Source: Methanobacterium formicicum DSM 3637
GTDB taxonomy: Archaea > Methanobacteriota > Methanobacteria > Methanobacteriales > Methanobacteriaceae
NCBI RefSeq assembly: GCF_000302455.1
Contig: NZ_AMPO01000004.1
Location: 1-37,500, forward strand
DNA length: 37,500 nucleotides
Direction of reading: 5' to 3'
In this document: in pieces, positions 25,486 through 37,500 of the stretch
How positions within the stretch are numbered: position 1 is the first letter of the stretch
Layout: the number at the start of each line of letters is the position of its first letter
The notes under the pieces: generated by a model
Databases searched by the model: none
Told to the model about the DNA's origin: nothing
Seen by the model: the letters and a program-made list of their open reading frames with translations, nothing else
Translations under genes and position numbers: made by a program

Positions 25486-26832
25486 TTATTGATGTGGTTT
25501 GCTTCCCTGGGTGATAATCCTTTCAAACAGTTCCGGAGTGTATTTACGCTGCATGGATACCAGGATATGCTGATTCAATGCTTCCTCCAGTATTTCCACT
25601 GTCATCTTATCTTCTTCCCTCCGGATACGTATGGCCTGAGCTATCTGGGCAATGTCCCTGGCATGGGCAAAGGTGGGTTTTAAGCTTTCCCCTCCCTGCA
25701 TCTGGGGAATGTAAACTTTCCGGAAGCGTTCCAGAACATCTTCATCATAGTCCTCCTTGAGGGTGTCCAGGTTACGTTTAAAGACCTCTACGATTTCATC
25801 GGAACTGGGAACTTCCAGGTACACGTGTAAGGGTGCACGGCGGAGGTGTGCTTCGTCAATGATGGTTATCTCCAGGTTAGTGGACAGGGCAGGTATGAAG
25901 TGGGTGTGCACAATTACCGGTGCTCCCTTAACGTAGATCACATCCTTCTTATTCTCCAGGGGTACGATCATCCGGTTAAGGAGTACATTGGGGTCTTCCT
26001 TCTGCCTTCCCAGGTCGTCCAATAATAGAACTCCTCCATTGGCTTTCAGGATGGGTGAGGTTTCATAAACTCCCTTGTTGGGGTCGTATAGTGTTTCCAT
26101 TTTTTCAGTGCTGAGTTCTGATCCAGTGAATACAAATGGTGCATAGATTTTAACCCAGCGGGGGTCTCCGGGTTGTTCCGGTCGCAATCGGTGAAAATCT
26201 GGGTCCAGTAACTGTATTATATTACCACTGAACTCAATGTAGCGTGGTATGATTATAGGGGGTAATATTTCAGACATTTTACTGGTTAGGAATGTTTTAC
26301 CAGTTCCTGGGGGTCCGTAGATAAAAAATCCTTTACCTCCAATGGCTGCTTCGGTGAGGACCTTTTTGGGGTAGGCCATTCCCACCACGTCATGGAATGC
26401 TTTTTCCACTACCTCCTTGGGTATTTTGAGTGGGTATCGTCCTTTAATCTGGACTTCCATGATCTTGAAGTAGTCATCGTAGGTTACCGGTGCCATTCCA
26501 ATGTAGGGGTTTTCCTCCATTAACTGGGATGCTTTCACGTGACCCTGTTTCTTGATGGTGTAATCTACACTGGCAAAAAGGAATCCTCCCCCGGTCTGGG
26601 CAATGAGATCTTCCTTTTCCATTGGTTTAAGGCATTGTTCTAAGATGTTAACGTGAAGGCCAGTGATTTCATGAATCTGCTGTACTTTTATGTTTCCGTA
26701 GGTGTTGATGATCTTAAGTAGCAGGTTCTTTATGAATCCCAGGGAGAGATCTATTTCATCCAGGGATTTGGGTTCTTCCAGTACCTGGAAGAGTTTTTGC
26801 ATCCGAGTATCATGATAATATTCTGTTTCCAT
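25486..26832 (-). CDS. HTH-AAA ATPase of unknown role
   Basis: The 448-residue protein begins with a winged-helix-like region (about 30-95, with YGNIKVQQIHEITGLHVNIL), then an AAA module: Walker A FIYGPPGTGKTF (about 171-182), Walker B GGVLLLDDLGRQ, and a sensor-like HTHFIPALSTNLE. A C-terminal helical lid follows (THE PTFAHARDIAQIAQAIRIRR segment). It resembles stand-alone AAA ATPases with predicted remodelling activity that occur in both bacteria and archaea; no specific function can be assigned. It is flanked by long spacers and seems monocistronic. The start at 26832 gives a complete N-terminus. Confidence 0.75.
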   Translation of the reverse strand: METEYYHDTRMQKLFQVLEEPKSLDEIDLSLGFIKNLLLKIINTYGNIKVQQIHEITGLHVNILEQCLKPMEKEDLIAQTGGGFLFASVDYTIKKQGHVKASQLMEENPYIGMAPVTYDDYFKIMEVQIKGRYPLKIPKEVVEKAFHDVVGMAYPKKVLTEAAIGGKGFFIYGPPGTGKTFLTSKMSEILPPIIIPRYIEFSGNIIQLLDPDFHRLRPEQPGDPRWVKIYAPFVFTGSELSTEKMETLYDPNKGVYETSPILKANGGVLLLDDLGRQKEDPNVLLNRMIVPLENKKDVIYVKGAPVIVHTHFIPALSTNLEITIIDEAHLRRAPLHVYLEVPSSDEIVEVFKRNLDTLKEDYDEDVLERFRKVYIPQMQGGESLKPTFAHARDIAQIAQAIRIRREEDKMTVEILEEALNQHILVSMQRKYTPELFERIITQGSKPHQ

Positions 26833-27272
26833 TGGTAAACAACCTTTTTAAAACGGTGTTATGTTGTTATAAGTTTAATGGTCGATTTTTATTACTTTTT
26901 GCTGTGTATTAATATGATTTTATTAACAGTTAAAACTTAACATCACAGGCACAAATGATTTATCTCATTTTTAGTGACGTGGGTCACATAAATTACAAAA
27001 ACAGACACCAAACATACTGGGGAATAAATAACAAATATGAATTTTGCTGGAAAACCAGTATGGAAAACAGTAAATTAGAATTATTAAAAATGAGATTTTA
27101 GAAATACCGTTTAATAAAATACCGTTTAAGAAATAAGAATCTAAAAAAAGAATCTAAAAAATAAGAATGTAAATTAGATAAAAATTAAATTAATCTAATT
27201 TACTTTGTTGGGTACTCTATAAGGACACATATATTACTTAATGAAATATCTACTACTTCAAGAATTTTTACT
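26833..27272. other. 440-bp spacer with short repeats and a palindrome
   Basis: GTGAC-GTGG-GTCAC (26974-26987) is a small inverted repeat about 140 bases upstream of the ATPase start. Between about 27100 and 27175 there are tandem copies of AAATACCGTTTA (two) and AAGAATCTAAAAA (three, degenerate). The rest is AT-rich without recognisable features. Confidence 0.45.
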
Positions 27273-28949
<1,677 letters not shown>

Positions 28950-29100
28950 TGGTAATCACTTCATTTTTTTTGATCCTTTCTAATGGCCAGGTAAACCTTT
29001 GCACTGACCAGGAAAAATAATTTCTAAAAAAAATAGGGGAAATAATTGAAAAATAATAAATTAAAGGGGTTTTTTTAGTTGCTTGCGTTCTGGTACAAAC

Positions 29101-32909
<3,809 letters not shown>

Positions 32910-33707
32910 CTATTGTTTACTTATAATTGTTCCCCTGACTTTTTCACCCTTTAGGGCACTTTCCAGTAATCCTTCACAACCAACATTGATCAGTTCTGAT
33001 TCAATTCCCTTCCCTGCCAGTTCCAGTAGTTCGGTCAGTTTACCGGCCATTCCACCGGTTACGTCAACGGTTCGTGCTCCCTCCAGGAATTTCAGATCTT
33101 CCATGGATTTTACTTCCTCCAGAAGTTGTGCCTGGGAATGTGTTTTGGGGTCACTGTCGTATATTCCATCTACGTCTGAGCCCAGGATGATCCGCTCTGG
33201 CTGCAGTTCCTTTGATAGGTAGTTTACCAGCTGGTCACCGGATACCACTGCCATCTGGATACTTTCATCGGTATCCATGACCACGTCTCCGTATAGTACT
33301 GGTACCAATCCCATTTCCAGGTATTTTTCCACTATTTCTAGGTTTGCTGATTTGATCCGTTTATTTTCAGTTATTATGAATGATGATGGTGGTACTGCCA
33401 CTGCTGGAATTTCGTAGTTCAGCAGGTAGTGGCATACGAAGTGGTTGAGATTTTTAACCGAATTCTGGGTTAGGGTGAATCCCATTTTCTTACGCTCCAG
33501 TTCTTCTGGAGTGGTTATGGGGCTTCCTATTTCATATTTTCTGGCGTGCAGGTGGCCGAAGCTTCCTGCTCCGTGGATTATGATAAGTTTTCTGTTACCA
33601 GACCGGGCTATTTCCTGGGCGATTCTATCCAGGTTCACCGGGTCCAGGGTGGGTTTTGTAGCGTCTTTGCGGGTGATTACACTTCCACCCAGTTTCAGGA
33701 TAATCAT
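32910..33707 (-). CDS. ipk: Isopentenyl phosphate kinase
   Basis: It phosphorylates isopentenyl phosphate to IPP in the archaeal modified mevalonate pathway. The 265-residue amino acid kinase-fold protein has ILKLGGSVITRKD (Lys5, GGS), the substrate-site segment IIHGAGSFGHLHARKY with the characteristic His after GSFG, VVSGDQLVNYLS and GSDVDGIYDSDP. It lies 76 bases after mvk. No phosphomevalonate decarboxylase or dehydratase is in the window. Confidence 0.95.
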   Translation of the reverse strand: MIILKLGGSVITRKDATKPTLDPVNLDRIAQEIARSGNRKLIIIHGAGSFGHLHARKYEIGSPITTPEELERKKMGFTLTQNSVKNLNHFVCHYLLNYEIPAVAVPPSSFIITENKRIKSANLEIVEKYLEMGLVPVLYGDVVMDTDESIQMAVVSGDQLVNYLSKELQPERIILGSDVDGIYDSDPKTHSQAQLLEEVKSMEDLKFLEGARTVDVTGGMAGKLTELLELAGKGIESELINVGCEGLLESALKGEKVRGTIISKQ

Positions 33708-33783
33708 GAACTACCTCGTATCAAATGAACTACCTCATATCAATCTATAATCATTATCAATGCAATCATTATCAATCTATTAA

Positions 33784-34776
33784 TCACCAGGTCACCCCTT
33801 TTCGTGACATTCCAACCAGAAAGGCATTGTCAATTGACTGGAGTTCTTCCAGTACTTCTCTGGTTTTCCCCGGGCAGTAAGCAATCATGCTACCTCCCCC
33901 TCCAGCCCCGGTTAGTTTGGAACCTAGAGCTCCGGCACTGCGTGCATGGTAGATTAATCGGGATAATTCATCGGTGTTGACTCCCAGTGCATCCAGTAAT
34001 CCCTGGTTAATGTTCATCAATTCTCCTACCCGTTCTTCCTCACCATGGGTGATGGATTCTCGTGCATGGTTGGTCACATTTCCCATGAGCCCTATAATGG
34101 GCTTTATGATGGTGGGGTGGTCATTGCAGAGTTTTCGTACCTGTTGCACCAGGAGACCGGTGTTACCGGGTTGGCTGGTGTAACCCACTACCAGTGGCAT
34201 TTCCAGGGCGGGTTTTATTTTCACGCCTCCACTTTCATGAGTGAAGTATAAAAATCCACCGTGGGTTGATACGGTGGTGTCCAGTGGGCTTGCTGCTCCC
34301 TGAACTTCTAACTCTACCTGGTGGGCTGTGAGTGCCAGGGTTTCCAGGGATAGGTCATGATGGTAATAACGTGCAGCTGCGGCCAGGGTGGCAACGGTGA
34401 TGGCTGCTGATGATCCCAGCCCTGCTCCTATGGGTATTTCCAGATCCACTGTTATGTCCATACCGTGATCCGGTGATGATCCAAGTTCGGTTCGAAACAA
34501 TGCACTCTTAATGAATTTCAATATCCCTGCGTCAAATGTATCTGGGTTTTCTTGACCTAATATGTCATTTTCTAGACTTATTAAACCAGTTTCTATGTCG
34601 ATGACCCCATATACATCCAGTTCTGGGATTTTAACATGTATACTGTCGTCGTTTCCTTCCCTGATTGTTACGTTGGCTCTTTTATCAACTGCCACTGCAA
34701 TGGCGGGTTTCCCGTAAACCACTGAGTGTTCTCCAAAAAGAATAGCCTTGCCTGGTGCAGATGCCCTAGCTGTCAT
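33784..34776 (-). CDS. mvk: Mevalonate kinase
   Basis: It phosphorylates mevalonate with ATP. The 330-residue GHMP kinase has the N-terminal SAPGKAILFGEHSVVYGKPA, the ATP loop PIGAGLGSSAAITVA, GAASPLDTTVSTHGG with the catalytic-type Asp, and the C-terminal KLTGAGGGGSMIAYC. It is complete. A minus-strand TATA-like AATAAAATATAAAC lies near 34804-34815. It heads the ipk side of the isoprenoid string. Confidence 0.95.
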   Translation of the reverse strand: MTARASAPGKAILFGEHSVVYGKPAIAVAVDKRANVTIREGNDDSIHVKIPELDVYGVIDIETGLISLENDILGQENPDTFDAGILKFIKSALFRTELGSSPDHGMDITVDLEIPIGAGLGSSAAITVATLAAAARYYHHDLSLETLALTAHQVELEVQGAASPLDTTVSTHGGFLYFTHESGGVKIKPALEMPLVVGYTSQPGNTGLLVQQVRKLCNDHPTIIKPIIGLMGNVTNHARESITHGEEERVGELMNINQGLLDALGVNTDELSRLIYHARSAGALGSKLTGAGGGGSMIAYCPGKTREVLEELQSIDNAFLVGMSRKGVTW

Positions 34777-35124
34777 TGGATTGAACTCCGTTCACTAAAT
34801 CTGTTTATATTTTATTTCTATCCTTACAAAACCTTCCTTTCTATTTATTTTTCCCGGATGATATATTTATGAGTTTAATTCTTTGTGATTTGTCATTATT
34901 ACTATTTTGTAAGCCCTTAACAGTTTTTTTAACCGTTAAACATGCCCATATCTAATTTAAGTACTATCTTAAATTGGAATATCCTTACTCATTAAAATAT
35001 TCTCACTTAAATGGAATATCCTTACATATTAAAATATTCTCACTTAAATGGAATATCATTTACTTATTAAAATATTCTTATTTATCTTTATTTATGTTTT
35101 CAATTTATTTGGATACTGCAAATA
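34777..35124. other. 348-bp spacer with the mvk promoter and a tandem array
   Basis: The first 60 bases carry a plausible mvk promoter. The array at 34969-35081 is listed separately. The rest is AT-rich and featureless. Confidence 0.5.
34969..35081. repeat. Three tandem copies of a 37-38-bp unit
   Basis: Units at 34969-35006, 35007-35043 and 35044-35081 share TTAAATGGAATATCCTTAC and ATTAAAATATTCTCAC with few changes. They are directly adjacent with no spacers, so this is not a CRISPR array. Confidence 0.85.
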
Positions 35125-35967
<843 letters not shown>

Positions 35968-35995
35968 ATGAATCCCCCTTTTTAGTAAAAAGTTT

Positions 35996-36140
35996 CTGGA
36001 ATACCCCAATTTAATGGAATACCCTAATTCCTGGATACTCCAATTTAATGGAATACTCCTATTAATGGAATACCCAATTTACTGAAATACTCCAATTTCT
36101 GGAATACCCTGAATTTATCTGAATAATCCTAGTTTTCTGA
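35996..36140. repeat. Eight or nine degenerate copies of a 17-18-bp unit
   Basis: The unit is close to TGGAATACCCCAATTTA. Copies follow one another directly from about 35996 to 36110 and become weaker to 36140. The array abuts the start region of the Memo gene. Confidence 0.8.
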
Positions 36141-36224
36141 AAATAGTTTAGGTTTCTGAACCAGGTTATCAGATGTTTTTACTTTCTACCAATTTTTTTA
36201 TTTTTGATGATTAAAGAGCTTTAA

Positions 36225-36267
36225 TATATTTTATAATCATTAAAGGATTTAAACATGCTAATGGGAG
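36225..36267 (+). promoter_or_regulatory. TATA box and Shine-Dalgarno before a 37-codon frame
   Basis: TATATTTTATAA (36225-36236) would place initiation near 36256. GGGAG at 36263-36267 is 4 bases before the ATG at 36272. The order and distances are those of a real archaeal gene. Confidence 0.35.
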
Positions 36268-36271
36268 TATT

Positions 36272-36385
36272 ATGAGAATTATTTATGAAAATCATGGGTT
36301 AATAGCAATGCGAAGAGTTAATATTCGCTGTTTTAAGTTAAGACCATGTATGATACAGTATAATCGGGAATTATGTAGTGATTAA
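36272..36385 (+). CDS. Possible small basic Cys-containing protein, 37 residues
   Basis: The frame opens with ATG at 36272 and ends with TAA at 36383-36385. The product is basic and has three cysteines (20, 26, 35), two of them in CFKLRPC. It is opposite in strand to all neighbours. Support comes only from the TATA, Shine-Dalgarno and ATG arrangement; chance is possible in AT-rich DNA. No family is recognised. Confidence 0.3.
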   Translation: MRIIYENHGLIAMRRVNIRCFKLRPCMIQYNRELCSD

Positions 36386-36573
36386 TATGTAGATATTTGT
36401 AGATGTTAAGTTTTAGTTATTTGTAAATGTTAGGTATTGTGATGAAATTTCATCCATTACCCTTTTCATCCATTTACCCATATTATCCAAAATTATACAC
36501 CAGTTAGATATCCAAATTATCCATCAGTTAATTATCAACAATTATCCTCATTAGGTAAACTCAAGTGGTTTCA

Positions 36574-36608
36574 TAAAAACTTTAGAGAACCCTTAATAAT
36601 TTAAGGGT
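36574..36608 (-). terminator. Hairpin terminator of rpsB
   Basis: A perfect 8-bp stem ACCCTTAA/TTAAGGGT (36589-36596 and 36601-36608) with a four-base loop lies 17 bases after the rpsB stop. On the minus strand it is followed by TCTCTAAAG and five T's. Confidence 0.65.
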
Positions 36609-36625
36609 CCTTGGGAATTCTAGTT

Positions 36626-37222
<597 letters not shown>

Positions 37223-37374
37223 CTTACCACCTCTAATTATTATAATCCGTTTTTATTCAATTATTTTAATAGTTAATATTTGTTTAAGAGGAGATTTTTA
37301 ATCCAAATATCTTTTATATTAATCTTTTATTAATTTAAAGGATAGTAGAATAGATATTCCTCTTTAGTGTTGAT

Positions 37375-37500
37375 TTATTCTTCTTCAACTTTAACTGCTT
37401 CGTTGGGGCATACGTCCATACAGACTTCGCATAAACTGCAGTCTTCCTTATTTTTTACGACGATTTTGTCTCCTTCAAGTACAAGTACTTCCATAGGACA
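37375..37500 (-). CDS. C-terminal part of a 4Fe-4S ferredoxin (5' end outside window)
   Basis: The last 41 codons are visible before the stop at 37375-37377. They contain a complete C-x2-C-x2-C-x3-CP motif (CSLCEVCMDVCPNEA) and, at the window edge, a CP that would end a first cluster motif. It is therefore probably a 2[4Fe-4S] ferredoxin, a small electron carrier. Its place next to rpsB matches the ferredoxin between enolase and S2 in related genomes. Confidence 0.8.
   Translation of the reverse strand, partial: CPMEVLVLEGDKIVVKNKEDCSLCEVCMDVCPNEAVKVEEE

Larger units (their letters stand above)
35968..36625. other. 658-bp spacer: repeat array, possible small gene, terminator
   Basis: It holds the degenerate array at 35996-36140, a small plus-strand frame with promoter-like signals (36225-36385), more decayed repeats (GTAGATATTTGTAGATGTTA-like, 36390-36440; ATCCA-rich, 36450-36550), and the rpsB terminator at 36574-36608. 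Confidence 0.55.

Noticed and set aside
34969..35081. CRISPR array
   Set aside because: The 37-38-bp units abut each other with no spacers, and there are only three of them.
35968..36009. Upstream extension of the Memo gene
   Set aside because: It reads into a degenerate repeat array. GGGGGAT and family similarity support 35967.

Overview
The window is chromosomal DNA of a methanogenic archaeon, almost certainly Methanobacteriales and probably Methanobacterium. The evidence is the archaeal S2, Memo-family, mevalonate kinase, isopentenyl phosphate kinase, type 2 IPP isomerase, RNase J, prenyl synthase and GluRS gene string, a short archaeal PurA, CbiF, DUF166 ferredoxin proteins, AT-rich spacers with archaeal TATA boxes, and a large DUF11 surface protein. 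No tRNA, rRNA, CRISPR array, transposase or integrase was seen.

Left part (1-10.9 kb), accessory and mostly AT-rich. After the 3' end of a repeat-bearing gene (1-377) comes what I read as a lasso-peptide biosynthetic locus in two halves. The plus-strand half holds a phosphoribosyltransferase fused to a PqqD/RRE domain (600-1661), a lasso cyclase of the asparagine-synthetase family (1661-3543, with a -1 frameshift in an A8 run), a 48-residue lasso precursor absent from ordinary ORF calls (3621-3767), and an HPr-kinase-like lasso kinase (3856-4815). The minus-strand half holds a second HPr-kinase-like protein (9888-10880), the B1 recognition element (9548-9829) and the B2 leader protease (9144-9551). 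A 1339-residue DUF11/NIDO surface protein (5022-9041) lies between them. Inferred order of events: B1 and possibly the fused RRE bind the leader, B2 cuts after Thr-Lys, the cyclase joins Gly1 to Asp8, and the kinases and perhaps the phosphoribosyltransferase decorate the peptide.

Middle (11-19.9 kb): an AlbA_2/HATPase_c_4 regulator, a three-module DUF1616 membrane protein, a small Thr/Ala-rich membrane protein, a lipoprotein, a secreted protein, a CPBP protease and a family 2 glycosyltransferase whose best start is an ATA codon behind a strong Shine-Dalgarno.

Right part (20.1-37.5 kb), all called genes on the minus strand apart from one tentative small ORF: cbiF; two DUF166 ferredoxin paralogues separated by two tiny winged-helix genes; a TIGR04076 protein; purA; an HTH-AAA ATPase; then gltX, idsA, rnj, fni, ipk, mvk, a Memo/AmrB gene, rpsB and the end of a ferredoxin gene. 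This last string combines translation, RNA processing and the archaeal modified mevalonate pathway for membrane lipids.

The most notable content is the archaeal lasso locus with its phosphoribosyltransferase-RRE fusion and two kinases. A recurring feature of the spacers is short degenerate tandem duplications, several of which begin at stop codons.
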